64,000 nucleotides of DNA from Gaiellasilicea sp963784895 (GCA_963784895.1 CAWATM010000011.1:62001-126000); one strand, 5' to 3'; shown: positions 23,472 through 31,816, counted from the stretch's first letter. Notes: generated from the letters alone by a model not told the origin. A program made the numbers and translations.

Positions 23472-25816
23472 TCGTTCAGGTGAGCGACGGTTGCGCCGTC
23501 TGCGGAATCGCTCTCGTGGCGGTCGACCAGCGGATGGCCGCCCAGCTCGTCCCGCACGGCGGCTCGGACGGAGCCGGTCCCACGGCCGTGGACGATCCGG
23601 ACGCTGGGCAAACCGGCCAGCGCTGCGTCGTCGACGAACGACCGCACGGCCTCGCGGGCCTCCTGCGCGCGCTGCCCTCGGACGTCGAGCTCGTCGGAGA
23701 CGTCGCCGCGGGCGGCAGCGACGACCTTGACCGGTGCCTCCGCCTCCGGCTCCGGCTCACGCTGGCGCGAGGGCCGCAGCCGCGAGAGCGGGATGCGGAG
23801 CCTGTGGCCCGCAGCGCCCACGACCTCCGCCTCCTCGCCCTCGATCGTGGCGATTGTCCCGTGGACGCCGAGCGCCGGCGCCTCGACCGGGTCGCCCGCT
23901 GCCAGGGGGCCGGTGAAGGGAAGCGGCTCGTCGAGCTGCTTGATCGCGTGCTCCGCTCGGACGGCGTGCTCCGTGGCCGCGCCGAGCCTGCGGTCACGCT
24001 CGGGCTCGTCGCGGCGGTGGCGCCGCGCCCGCCGGATCTCCGTTCGCAGAGCGTCGAGCTCAGCCCGCGCAGCGCCGAGGTCGCGCTGTGCGTCCGCTGC
24101 GGCTCGCTCCCGCTCGGCGGCCGCGGATGCCTTGACGGCGGCGATCTCCTCCTCGAGCGTCCGCTCTCGCTCGCGCGCACGCCCCAACGCCACTCTGACT
24201 TCCGCGCGTTCCGCCTCCGCCGACGTCCGTTCGTCCGCTGCCGTCCGCTCGGCCGCCTCCGCCTCTGCCAGCAGCTCCTGGATCCGCAGCCGCTCCGGCG
24301 TCACCAGCTCGCGCGCTGACGCGACAACGGCCGCGTCCAACCCCAGGCGCTCGGCGATCTGGAGCGCGTGCGACGTCCCCGGCCGCCCGAGCGCGACCCG
24401 GTAGAGCGGCTCGTGCGTCTCGGGGTCGAAGCCGGTGCCCGCGTTCGCGACGCCCTCGGTCGCGCTCGCCCACTCCTTCAGCTCCGGATAGTGCGTCGTC
24501 ACCAGCGTCAGCCGCGCCTGCTCGGCGAGCCGGGCGACAAGCGCCTGCGCGAGCGCCGACCCCTCGACGGGATCCGTGCCCGAGGCGAGCTCGTCGAGCA
24601 GGACCAGCGAGCGCTCCCCGGCTGCGTTCAGGATCGCGACGATGCTGGCGACGTGGCCGGAGAAGGTCGAGAGGCTCATCTCGATCGACTGCCGGTCGCC
24701 GATGTCGGCGAGCACCTGGTCGAAGACGGGTAGCGCGGCCGTCTCGGCGGGGGGGCGGAGGCCGGACTGATGCAGCAGCGCGGCGAGGCCGAGCGTCTTC
24801 AGCGCCACCGTCTTGCCGCCGGTATTCGGGCCGCTGAGCACGAGCGCACGGAGGCGACCGAGATCGAGGTCGATCGGGACGGCCGCCTTGGGGTCGAGCA
24901 GCGGATGGCGCGCGCCCGCGAGCCGCACCTCCTCCGAGACCTCGACCGGCGCTCCTTTCCAGCCGCGCGAGAGCGTCCCGAGCGCGAGCGTCAGGTCGAT
25001 CCTGCCGGTCGTCTCGACGGCAGCGGTCAGAAGCGGGGCGGCCGCGCCGACGGTTGCCGACAGCTCCCGGAGGATCCGCTCGACCTCCTCGCGCTCGGCG
25101 CTCGTCGCCTCGGACTGACGGTTCGAGAGCTCGACGACGTCGAACGGCTCGACGAAGAGCGTCTGCCCCGAGTCGGAGGCGTCGTGGACGATCCCGGGGA
25201 CGCTGCGACGGGCGCTCGCCTTGACGGCGAGGACGGGCCGGCCACCGCGGAGGGTGATGAAGTCCTCCTGCAGGTGCTCGCGCAGGTCGCTCGAGCGGAC
25301 GAGCTGCTCCAGCTTGTCCCGGACGCGCTGGCGGCCGGTGCGGAGCTCGCCGCGGAGCTTGCGCAGCTTCGGGGTCGCGTTGTCGCGCAGGTCGGAGCCG
25401 TCCTCCTCGACGGCCCTGTCGATCGGCTTCGCGAGCGCCGCGAGCGCGGGGTCGATCGCCGCCGCGAGCTCGCGCAGGAGCGGCGCCGACGCCTCGTCGA
25501 GTGCGCCGCGCGCCCGCAGCGCCCCCGCCGCCGTGTCGGCCACGTGGCGCAGCGCCGAGGGCGAGAGCGCACCGCCGAGCGCGGCGTGCGCCGCCTGTTC
25601 GCGGACGTCGCGGATGCCGTCGAGCGGCGGCTCGAGCGACTCGTCCAGGAGCGCGATCGCCTCGGCCGTCAGTGCCTGCCGCCGCGCCACCTCGTCTGGG
25701 GCGGACGACGGCTCGAGCTCAGCGGCGAGCGCAGCGCCGAACTCGGTCGCGGTTGCACGCGCGAGCCGTTCCCTGATCGCGGGGAACTCGAGGACGTCGA
25801 GCGCATTGGCATCCAC
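23468..25816 (-). CDS. mutS2: MutS2 endonuclease / ribosome-collision ATPase
   Basis: 782 aa, full length. The MutS core ATPase has Walker A SGPNTGGKTVALKTLG near residue 330 and Walker B SLVLLDELASGTDP. A coiled coil of about 150 residues follows (GRARERERTLEEEIAAVKAS). The C-terminal Smr domain (LDVRGQRAQEAREAV, VRIVHGRGTGSVRAAVRD) has the LDxR variant and HGxG motif. MutS2 suppresses recombination and, in Bacillus, splits collided ribosomes. That is notable beside acVLRF1, another rescue factor on the convergent strand. The GTG start is set by a TACACT box 6 nt upstream. Confidence 0.95.
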   Translation of the reverse strand: MDANALDVLEFPAIRERLARATATEFGAALAAELEPSSAPDEVARRQALTAEAIALLDESLEPPLDGIRDVREQAAHAALGGALSPSALRHVADTAAGALRARGALDEASAPLLRELAAAIDPALAALAKPIDRAVEEDGSDLRDNATPKLRKLRGELRTGRQRVRDKLEQLVRSSDLREHLQEDFITLRGGRPVLAVKASARRSVPGIVHDASDSGQTLFVEPFDVVELSNRQSEATSAEREEVERILRELSATVGAAAPLLTAAVETTGRIDLTLALGTLSRGWKGAPVEVSEEVRLAGARHPLLDPKAAVPIDLDLGRLRALVLSGPNTGGKTVALKTLGLAALLHQSGLRPPAETAALPVFDQVLADIGDRQSIEMSLSTFSGHVASIVAILNAAGERSLVLLDELASGTDPVEGSALAQALVARLAEQARLTLVTTHYPELKEWASATEGVANAGTGFDPETHEPLYRVALGRPGTSHALQIAERLGLDAAVVASARELVTPERLRIQELLAEAEAAERTAADERTSAEAERAEVRVALGRARERERTLEEEIAAVKASAAAERERAAADAQRDLGAARAELDALRTEIRRARRHRRDEPERDRRLGAATEHAVRAEHAIKQLDEPLPFTGPLAAGDPVEAPALGVHGTIATIEGEEAEVVGAAGHRLRIPLSRLRPSRQREPEPEAEAPVKVVAAARGDVSDELDVRGQRAQEAREAVRSFVDDAALAGLPSVRIVHGRGTGSVRAAVRDELGGHPLVDRHESDSADGATVAHLND

Positions 25817-25822
25817 GTGCCG

Positions 25823-25828
25823 AGTGTA
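25823..25828 (-). promoter_or_regulatory. -10 box of mutS2
   Basis: TACACT lies 6 nt before the GTG at 25816 and overlaps the opposing ppa box by 2 bp in a 24-bp intergenic space. Confidence 0.5.
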
Positions 25829-25832
25829 GGCT
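25827..25832 (+). promoter_or_regulatory. -10 box of the ppa-proA-proB operon
   Basis: TAGGCT lies 8 nt before the ATG at 25841, back-to-back with the mutS2 box. Confidence 0.5.
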
Positions 25833-25840
25833 CGCCCGCG

Positions 25841-26314
25841 ATGGACGTCATGGTCTTCGTCGAGGTGCCCATGGGCTCCCGCAACAAGTACGAGGTCGAC
25901 GCCGAGACCGGCCACGTCGTCCTCGACCGGCGCCTCTTCACCTCGATGAGCTACCCGGCCGACTACGGCTTCATCGAAGGGACGCTCGGCGAGGACGGCG
26001 ACCCCCTCGACGCGCTCGTGCTCGTCGGCGAGCCGACGTTTCCCGGCTGCCGCATCCGCGCGCGCGTCGTCGGCGTCTTCCACATGACCGACGAGAAGGG
26101 CCCCGACGAGAAGGTGATCCTCGTGCCGCTGAAGGACCCGGCCTGGATGCGTGTCCACGACATCCACGACATCCCGCCGGAGTACCGGGACGAGATCGAG
26201 CACTTCTTCCAGGTCTACAAGGATCTCGAGGAGAAGAAGACGGAGACGCGCGGCTTCGGCAACCGCGCCGAGGCCGAGGCTGTGATCGACGAGGCGAGGC
26301 GGCGAGCGGGCTGA
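25841..26314 (+). CDS. ppa: Inorganic pyrophosphatase, family I
   Basis: 157 aa. It hydrolyses pyrophosphate and drives biosynthesis. Conserved sites are SRNKYEVDAETGHVVLDR, YPADYGFIEGT, the Asp cluster GEDGDPLDALVLV, and the late DEKVILVPLKDP with EIEHFFQVYKDLE. The ATG at 25841 gives the usual short N-terminus; the longer open frame upstream is the mutS2 shadow. Its stop overlaps a CTG that is the likely proA start, so the three genes form one unit. Confidence 0.95.
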   Translation: MDVMVFVEVPMGSRNKYEVDAETGHVVLDRRLFTSMSYPADYGFIEGTLGEDGDPLDALVLVGEPTFPGCRIRARVVGVFHMTDEKGPDEKVILVPLKDPAWMRVHDIHDIPPEYRDEIEHFFQVYKDLEEKKTETRGFGNRAEAEAVIDEARRRAG

Positions 26315-27564
26315 CGCTCTTCGAGTCCGTCGCCCGCGAGGCGGCCGCTGCGCACGCGGCGGTGCCGCAGCTCAGCGACGACGCCGTTGCGTCGGCGCTG
26401 TCGCTGGCAGCGGCGCGGATCTCGACCCAGTCCGAGCGCGTGCTGGCCGCGAACGAGGCGGACGTCGCCGGCGCCCAGCTCGACGAGGGTGCTCTTGACC
26501 GGCTCCGGCTCGACCGAGAGCGTCTGGCGGCGATCGCCGCGCAGCTGCACGAGCTTGCAAGCCTGCCGCCCCTCGAGCGACAGGTCACGGCGTGGACTCT
26601 GCCGAACGGCCTCGAGGTGTCGGAGCGCCGGATCCCGATCGGCGTCGTCGGCGCCAACTTCGAGGCGCGCCCGAATGTCGCCGTCGACATCGCGGGCCAG
26701 CTGCTGAAGAGCCTGAACGGCGCCGTGCTGCGCACCGGGGGTGCCGCACTCCGGACCGTGACGACTCTCGTCGACGAGGTGCTGCGTCCGGCACTCGCCG
26801 ACGCAGGCCTGCCGCCGGACACCGTCGGGCTCGTTCGCTCTGCCGACCATGAGGGCGCCCGCGTGCTCGTCTCGCTGCCGCGGCTCGTCCCGCTCGTGAT
26901 CCTGCGCGGAAGCGGCGAGGCGACGGCCGCGCTGGCGCGGCTCGCCGCGGAGCAGGGGGTTCGGACGCTGGCCCATGCGGAGGGCGGCGGCGTGCTCTAC
27001 GTCGCTGCGTCGGCAGACCCGGACAAGGTCGAGGCGCTCGTGGAGGCGAGCCTCGACCGGCTCGGCGTTTGCAACCGGCTCAACCTCCTGCTCGTGGATG
27101 CCGCCGCGGCGTCAATGCTCGACCGCGTCCTGCCGCTGCTCGCTCGGCTCGGGATCGAGCCGCTTGGCACCGAGCGCGCGCGGGCACATGCAGCGCTTGC
27201 TCCGCTCGACGTGCGACTCGGACACGAGTGGGCGAACGACCCGGAGCGCGTCGCGACCGTGACCGTCGACGTCGTCGAGGGTCCCGAGGAGGCGGTCGCG
27301 ATCGCGAACGGCGAGACCTCGGCTCTGGCAGCGACGATCGTTGCGGAGGACCCCGACGCCGCGGAGGTCTTTCTGCACGGCTACCGTGGCACGGCGGCGT
27401 TCTGGCAGGCGCCGACGCGCTTCACCGACGGCTTCGCGCTCACCGGCGCCCCAGAGACCGGGATCAACGTCGACTGGGTGCCGGGGCCCCGCGGGCCCGT
27501 CACCTATCGCGATCTCTGGCTGCGTCAGTACCGCGTCGTCGGCAACGGCACACAGCGCCGGTGA
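26311..27564 (+). CDS. proA: Gamma-glutamyl phosphate reductase (ProA), probable CTG start
   Basis: 417 aa from CTG at 26311. It reduces gamma-glutamyl phosphate to glutamate semialdehyde in proline synthesis. Landmarks are GVVGANFEARPNVAVD, KSLNGAVLRTGGAALRT, HAEGGGVLYV, the catalytic Cys in LGVCNRLNLLLVDA, and TGINVDWVPGPRGP. The first ATG/GTG in frame is GTG 26362 (400 aa), but the 17 codons before it (LTLFESVAREAAAAHAA) code for the expected N-terminal helix. CTG overlaps the ppa stop as CTGA, and E. coli ProA is also 417 aa. It overlaps proB by 4 bp (GTGA). Confidence 0.93.
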   Translation: MTLFESVAREAAAAHAAVPQLSDDAVASALSLAAARISTQSERVLAANEADVAGAQLDEGALDRLRLDRERLAAIAAQLHELASLPPLERQVTAWTLPNGLEVSERRIPIGVVGANFEARPNVAVDIAGQLLKSLNGAVLRTGGAALRTVTTLVDEVLRPALADAGLPPDTVGLVRSADHEGARVLVSLPRLVPLVILRGSGEATAALARLAAEQGVRTLAHAEGGGVLYVAASADPDKVEALVEASLDRLGVCNRLNLLLVDAAAASMLDRVLPLLARLGIEPLGTERARAHAALAPLDVRLGHEWANDPERVATVTVDVVEGPEEAVAIANGETSALAATIVAEDPDAAEVFLHGYRGTAAFWQAPTRFTDGFALTGAPETGINVDWVPGPRGPVTYRDLWLRQYRVVGNGTQRR

Positions 27565-28601
27565 GCCGGCCGGTCGTCGTCAAGCTCGGCTCGGCGCTCG
27601 TCGTCGACGCTCGTGGCCGCGTTCGACGTCAGCTCCTGCGTGCGCGTGCGGCTGAGATCGCCGAGCTCGTCAGGGCCGGGACGCCCGTCTGCGTCGTCTC
27701 CTCCGGCGCGATCGCGCTCGGGCTCTCCTCGCTCGGCCTGACGTCTCGTCCGCGCTCCCTCCCTCGGCTGCAGGCAGCGTCGGCGCTGGGCCAGTCGCGG
27801 CTGCAGCGCTCCTGGGAGGAGGCATTCGCCCGCGCTGGGCGCCAGGCCGCCCAGGTCCTGCTTACCGGCGCTGAGATCGCGGACCGGCGCGCGTATCTCA
27901 ACGTTCGTGGCGCGCTCGGTGCGCTCTTCACGGCCGGGGCGGTGCCGGTCGTGAACGAGAACGACGCGACCGCGACCGACGAGATCAGCTTCGGCGACAA
28001 CGACGCGCTCGCCGCGCAGGTGGCCGTGCTCTGCGGCGCCCGGCTGCTCGTGCTCCTCACGTCCGTCGGGGGCGTCTACACCCATGCGCCCGGCACCGCC
28101 GACGCGGCGCTGATCCGCGAGGGGGCGGACGTGGGCGCGGCCTCGTTCGGGCCTGCATCGGTCCTCGGCCGCGGCGGGATGGAGAGCAAGATCCAGGCCG
28201 CCGAGCTCGCGGCAGCAGCGGGGATCGCGACCGTGATCGCGGACGGGACGTCGGCGTCGGTGCTCGCCCCGCTGATCGCCGGCGACGCGCGCGGGACGCG
28301 CTTCCCGGCCGCGGCAGGCCCGGACTCGGCCTACAAGCTCTGGCTTCGCTTCGGCAAGCGCGTCGACGCGGCGATCACGGTCGACGACGGCGCGAGGCGG
28401 GCGGTGGTGGCGGGCGCAAGCCTGCTCGCGGTCGGCGTCGTCGGCTGGACGCCCGAGTTCAGCGCGGGCGACGGTGTCGAGCTTTGCGGGGAGGACGGTG
28501 CGCCGTTCGCGCGCGGGATCGCATCGGTCGACGCGGGCGAGCTCGCTGGCCGGCCGGCCAACGTCGAGGCCGTGCACCGTGACCGGCTCGTGCTGCTTTG
28601 A
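27561..28601 (+). CDS. proB: Glutamate 5-kinase with PUA domain
   Basis: 346 aa. It phosphorylates glutamate, the first step to proline, and forms a channeling pair with ProA. The kinase domain shows VVVKLGSALV, VVSSGAIALGLSSLGL, VNENDATATDEISFGDNDALAAQVA and GRGGMESKIQAAELAAAAG. A C-terminal PUA domain (residues ~265-346) contains GASLLAVGVVGWTPEFSAGD. The GTG overlaps the proA stop. The order ppa-proA-proB is the reverse of the common proB-proA. Confidence 0.95.
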   Translation: MSRPVVVKLGSALVVDARGRVRRQLLRARAAEIAELVRAGTPVCVVSSGAIALGLSSLGLTSRPRSLPRLQAASALGQSRLQRSWEEAFARAGRQAAQVLLTGAEIADRRAYLNVRGALGALFTAGAVPVVNENDATATDEISFGDNDALAAQVAVLCGARLLVLLTSVGGVYTHAPGTADAALIREGADVGAASFGPASVLGRGGMESKIQAAELAAAAGIATVIADGTSASVLAPLIAGDARGTRFPAAAGPDSAYKLWLRFGKRVDAAITVDDGARRAVVAGASLLAVGVVGWTPEFSAGDGVELCGEDGAPFARGIASVDAGELAGRPANVEAVHRDRLVLL

Positions 28602-28679
28602 CCCGAGCAACTCGACCAAGTTACTATTGCAACGTGACGCCCTGCGCGGTATGAACCTGGAGCTAGGGCAGGACAGCTC

Positions 28680-28715
28680 AGGCGCGGACATCTGGTGGGG
28701 GCCAGGTCCGCGCCT
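28680..28715. terminator. Strong hairpin between convergent proB and the NlpC/P60 gene
   Basis: AGGCGCGGAC (28680-28689) pairs perfectly with GTCCGCGCCT (28706-28715). Inside, CTGG (28692-28695) pairs with CCAG (28702-28705) around a TGGGGG loop, leaving a 2-nt bulge. Placed between two converging stops, it is a likely bidirectional terminator. Confidence 0.65.
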
Positions 28716-28737
28716 GCGGCCGCCGGCTGCAGGCCGC
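28716..28737. terminator. Second hairpin next to the convergent terminator
   Basis: GCGGCC (28716-28721) pairs with GGCCGC (28732-28737) around a 10-nt loop, immediately before the NlpC/P60 stop at 28739. Confidence 0.4.
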
Positions 28738-28738
28738 T

Positions 28739-29278
28739 CTAGGCTGCGAAGAGTCGCGTCGCGCCGTAGTAGCTGCCGTGCGACGCGAGCCGCGACCAGC
28801 GGACGGTCGTGCCGCGTCTGGGCGCGTGGATGAACTTGCCACCGCCGGCGTAGATGCCGACGTGGCCGAGGCCGGAGAAGAAGACGAGGTCACCGGCTCG
28901 CAGCGAGCCTCGCGAGACGCGGCGCCCGTGCCCGTACTGGCCGGCGGCATAGTGAGGCAGCTGGATCCCGACCTTGTCATAGACGTACTGGACGAGCCCG
29001 GAGCAGTCGAAACCGGCCCCCGGCGAGGCGCCGCCCCAGCGATAGGGGATGCCGGTCAGGTGATTCGCGATCTGGACGGCGCGCAGGCCCACGCTCAGCC
29101 GTTTCTTGGCGTGCTTGGCGTGCCGTTTGGCGGCGTACTTCGTCGTCTGCTTGTGCGGCGGCTTGGCGGCGGCGGCGCTCGCGGGTGAGGCGAGCCAGCC
29201 GCTCCCCAACACGAGTACGAGCGTGACGAGGGCGGCGACGATGGCGTTCAGTGCGGCGCGCGGTGCGCGTCGGGTCAT
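28739..29278 (-). CDS. Secreted NlpC/P60 peptidoglycan endopeptidase
   Basis: 179 aa. A signal peptide (LNAIVAALVTLVLVLGSGWL) is followed by a Lys/His-rich linker and a C-terminal NlpC/P60 domain. The Cys is in AGFDCSGLVQYVYDKVG, the first His in GLGHVGIYAGGGKFIHAP, and the third catalytic residue is the His of FIHAP. YRWGGASPG is the family entry motif. It cuts peptide cross-links in the cell wall. GGAGG lies about 10 nt before the ATG. A structured 157-nt leader separates it from paaD. Confidence 0.9.
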   Translation of the reverse strand: MTRRAPRAALNAIVAALVTLVLVLGSGWLASPASAAAAKPPHKQTTKYAAKRHAKHAKKRLSVGLRAVQIANHLTGIPYRWGGASPGAGFDCSGLVQYVYDKVGIQLPHYAAGQYGHGRRVSRGSLRAGDLVFFSGLGHVGIYAGGGKFIHAPRRGTTVRWSRLASHGSYYGATRLFAA

Positions 29279-29435
29279 GCTCGACTACCTCCAAACGGCG
29301 CTTGCTCTCCGGGGCGTAAGAAGGGACCACCCGGCGGGGCGCCTGATTCGCTTCCGCGAACAAGGATCGCCGACATTCCCCCATGCCGCTAGACCCGAAT
29401 GGGTCAAGGAGCCGTGAGGAATCTGTGCGGACGCC
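29279..29435 (-). promoter_or_regulatory. Structured leader before the NlpC/P60 gene
   Basis: On the coding strand this leader can fold GACCC-ATTC-GGGTC, TTCGC-GGAA-GCGAA (a GNRA-type tetraloop) and a GC-rich stem near GCGCCCCGCC before the Shine-Dalgarno. NlpC/P60 genes of Actinobacteria are often under the cyclic-di-AMP (ydaO) riboswitch, but I could not match its conserved blocks. I call only a structured leader, with promoter and possible paa terminator included. Confidence 0.35.
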
Positions 29436-29921
29436 TCAGATCGTCTTGAACTGCTCGAACGGCTGCTTGCAGGCCGTGCAGTAGCGAAGCGACCGGCACG
29501 GCGTCGGGCCGAAGATGTTCTCGAGCCGAGTCTCGGTCGAGCTGCAGTACGGGCAGCGGTGGACGGCCAGCTGCAGCTGCAGCAGCGTCGTGGCGCCCTC
29601 CGTACGTGGCGCGGGCGGCGCGAAGCCGGCCTCGCGCAGCCGCTCGCGCCCCGCCGGCGTGATCCGGTCGGTCGACCAGGAGTCGTCGAGCAGGACGTCC
29701 ACCTCCGGCTCGCCGCCGAGCGCGGTCACTGCTGCCTCCATCTGCGTCCGCATCGTGTCGAGCGCGGGGCAACCCATGAACGTGGGCGTGAACTCGATCC
29801 GCACCCGCCCAGCGTCGACCGCGACCGACTTGACGACGCCGAGGTCGACGAGCGAGACCACCGGGATCTCCGGATCGGGGATCTCGGCGAGCGCCTCCCA
29901 CACCGCCGCTTCGGTTACCAC
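29436..29921 (-). CDS. paaD: Phenylacetyl-CoA epoxidase accessory protein PaaD
   Basis: 161 aa. PaaD is a MIP18/SufT-type protein needed to mature the diiron epoxidase. The DUF59 domain shows IPDPEIPVVSLVDLGVVKSV and TPTFMGCPALDTM. The C-terminal zinc site is CPYCSSTET, then FGPTPCRSLRYCTACKQPFEQFK. The GTG start (VVTEAAVWEALAEI) overlaps the paaC stop by 7 bp. Last gene of the paaABCD unit. Confidence 0.93.
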   Translation of the reverse strand: MVTEAAVWEALAEIPDPEIPVVSLVDLGVVKSVAVDAGRVRIEFTPTFMGCPALDTMRTQMEAAVTALGGEPEVDVLLDDSWSTDRITPAGRERLREAGFAPPAPRTEGATTLLQLQLAVHRCPYCSSTETRLENIFGPTPCRSLRYCTACKQPFEQFKTI

Positions 29922-30562
29922 TGGGCACCGACGGGGGCCGAGCGGCGCACCATCGTCATCTCCTCCCAGAGCGCAGCGAACTCGTCGCCCGGTGCGCTGC
30001 GCTCGACAGCCTCGACCTCCGGCCGGCCGACGCGCTCCGCCAGCGCGGGACGCAGGTCCGGCTCGAGCACGCCGAGCGCGTACGGCCACAGCTCCGCGAC
30101 CGCCGCTGCGTAGCGCTCCTCGCCGGCGAGGCGCTCGAGCCACATCTCGGCGTGGAGGCGGTGGTAGACCTCCTCGCGCTCGATCTTGGCCGCGATCCCG
30201 GCGAGCTCGGCGTCCTCGTGCTCCTTCAGCCGCTCGATCCGGATCGCGTCCGCGGTCTCGTAGAGAACGTGCCGCGCGATCGTCCGCGCCCAGTCGGGAA
30301 CGAGCCGCAGCTGGACGAGCGGCGCGCAGCGGTACTCCTCCGGCCTGCGGTCGAACGCGAGCGCGTCCGCGTCGGTGCCGAGGTCGGCGGCGGCGAGGTC
30401 GTAGAGGGCCCGCGCATGGCCGATCTCGTTCTGCGCGATCGAGGAGAAGGCGACGTCCTCCTCGAGGAACGGCGCGATCCCGGTCCATTCCGAGTTGCGC
30501 CAACCGAGGATCAGCTCGTCGTCGGCGAGCTCGAGCAGCAGCCGTGCCCGCTCGCGATTCAT
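29915..30562 (-). CDS. paaC: Phenylacetyl-CoA epoxidase structural subunit PaaC
   Basis: 215 aa, shorter than the ~250 aa of E. coli. This ferritin-like, non-catalytic partner of PaaA lacks some iron ligands. DELILGWRNSEWTGIAPFLEEDVAFSS (read as its blocks DELILG and NSEWTG) and IAQNEIGHARALYDLAA are typical, as is EREEVYHRLHAEMWLERLA. ATG start; it overlaps paaB by 4 bp and paaD by 7 bp. Confidence 0.92.
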   Translation of the reverse strand: MNRERARLLLELADDELILGWRNSEWTGIAPFLEEDVAFSSIAQNEIGHARALYDLAAADLGTDADALAFDRRPEEYRCAPLVQLRLVPDWARTIARHVLYETADAIRIERLKEHEDAELAGIAAKIEREEVYHRLHAEMWLERLAGEERYAAAVAELWPYALGVLEPDLRPALAERVGRPEVEAVERSAPGDEFAALWEEMTMVRRSAPVGAQW

Positions 30563-30879
30563 TCCCGCTCCGACGCCGGCAAAGCCGGCATCTCCGCGTC
30601 CGCGCGCTCCGTCGAGCCTACGCGCGCCCGCGCCTCCTTCAGCCGCGCCTTGATCGAGTAGCCGTCGACGCGGCGGTACTTGAGGTCGAACTCGTCCGGG
30701 AACTCCTCGATCGTCGTGATCGCCTCGCGCGGCACGACCCAGAGCGCCACCGACTCCTGCCGCCGCGCGTAGAACTCGCGCGCGTACGCATCGGCGAACG
30801 CCTTGTCCGGCGCGTGGAAGGAACCGCCGTGCGTGAACGGCTGGCCCTTCCGCTCCTGCCTGAAGACCTCCCAGATCAC
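30559..30879 (-). CDS. paaB: Phenylacetyl-CoA epoxidase subunit PaaB
   Basis: 106 aa, full length. Small essential subunit thought to bridge PaaAC heterodimers. Motifs are WEVFRQERKGQPFTHGGSFH, DAYAREFYARRQESVALWVV and the C-terminal FDLKYRRVDGYSIKARLKEA. The GTG start overlaps the paaA stop (GTGA), and its own stop overlaps the paaC ATG. Confidence 0.93.
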   Translation of the reverse strand: MIWEVFRQERKGQPFTHGGSFHAPDKAFADAYAREFYARRQESVALWVVPREAITTIEEFPDEFDLKYRRVDGYSIKARLKEARARVGSTERADAEMPALPASERE

Positions 30880-31775
30880 GCTGCCTCCGCGAGGACCACC
30901 TTCGAGACCCAGTCCGTCTCGGCCCGCGAGAGCCGGCGGAAGTCGAGCCGCTCCTGCGACGCCGGCCCGTGCCCGGTGACGACGGCGAGCAGCTTGTCCC
31001 AGTCGGGCTCGGTGTACTCCCAGACGCCGTCCTCGTTGCGGCGCAGCTTCGGGTCGGGGATCTCGAGCCCGAGCTCGAGGATCTGCGGCACGTAGCCCTC
31101 GAGGAACTGCTGCCGCGCGTCCTCGTTCCCCTGGCTCTTGATCCGCCAGATCACCATCGGGTCTTCCTCGGCGGGGATCGGCGTGCCGTGGAAGTGCATC
31201 AGCGGTTCCCACCAGCGGGTGAGCGCCTCCTGCACCAGCTCGCGCTGCGCCGGCGTCCCAGTCACCATCGCGAGGATCGTGTCGCGGCCGTGGAGAATGT
31301 GGAACGACTCCTCCCAGCAGACTTTCTTCATCACCCGCGCGTAGGGCGCGTACGAGCACTTCAGGAGCGCCTTCTGGGAGATGATCGCGGCCGCGTCGAC
31401 GAGCCAGGCGATCACGCCGACGTCGCCCCAGCTCTTCGTCGGGTAGTGGAAGACGTTGTGGAACTTCGACTTGCCCGAGATCAGGTCGTCGAGGCAGGCG
31501 CTGCGCGGCTTGCCGAGATCCTCGACGACGCGGTAGATCAGCTGGCAGTGGCCGACCTCGTCCTGGATCTTCGCGGTCAGCGCCAGCTTCCGCTGCAGCG
31601 TCGGTGCGCGGAGGATCCAGTCGCGCTCGGGCAGGACGCCCATCAGCTCCGAGTTGCCGTGCATCTCGATGAACTTGATCAGCCGCTTGCGGTACTCGTC
31701 CGGCATCCAGTCGTCGGTCTCGACCAGCCCACCGGACTGGACGTAGTCGAGAAACTCCTGCTCGCGCGCCTCCAC
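30876..31775 (-). CDS. paaA: Phenylacetyl-CoA epoxidase catalytic subunit PaaA
   Basis: 299 aa. Diiron monooxygenase subunit that epoxidises the ring of phenylacetyl-CoA. The carboxylate/His ligand helices are visible as KIQDEVGHCQLIYRVVEDL and CWEESFHILHGRDTI, with DDWMPDEYRKRLIKFIEMH near the N-terminus. I choose GTG 31775 because AGGGAGG (31783-31789) precedes it by 7 nt and because upstream ATG 31808 or GTG 31823 would put the operator inside the coding region. Those starts would add 11 or 16 residues. Confidence 0.92.
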   Translation of the reverse strand: MEAREQEFLDYVQSGGLVETDDWMPDEYRKRLIKFIEMHGNSELMGVLPERDWILRAPTLQRKLALTAKIQDEVGHCQLIYRVVEDLGKPRSACLDDLISGKSKFHNVFHYPTKSWGDVGVIAWLVDAAAIISQKALLKCSYAPYARVMKKVCWEESFHILHGRDTILAMVTGTPAQRELVQEALTRWWEPLMHFHGTPIPAEEDPMVIWRIKSQGNEDARQQFLEGYVPQILELGLEIPDPKLRRNEDGVWEYTEPDWDKLLAVVTGHGPASQERLDFRRLSRAETDWVSKVVLAEAA

Positions 31776-31791
31776 GATCTCGCCTCCCTGC

Positions 31792-31805
31792 CGAACGGTC
31801 GTTAG
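31792..31805. promoter_or_regulatory. PaaR-like TetR operator
   Basis: CGAACGGTCGTTAG fits the pseudopalindrome CNAACGNNCGTTNG that I recall for the TetR-type PaaR of Thermus thermophilus. It lies between paaA (-) and the TetR gene (+), just downstream of the paa -10 box (31811-31816). Confidence 0.6.
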
Positions 31806-31810
31806 CATTG

Positions 31811-31816
31811 AGTGTA
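31811..31816 (-). promoter_or_regulatory. -10 box of the paaABCD operon
   Basis: TACACT would start transcription inside the operator, so a bound repressor would block it. The leader to the GTG at 31775 is about 28 nt and contains the Shine-Dalgarno. Confidence 0.4.

Noticed and set aside
28739..29435. Cyclic-di-AMP riboswitch upstream of the NlpC/P60 gene
   Set aside because: The conserved ydaO blocks could not be found; only general hairpins are visible, so it is listed as a structured leader.
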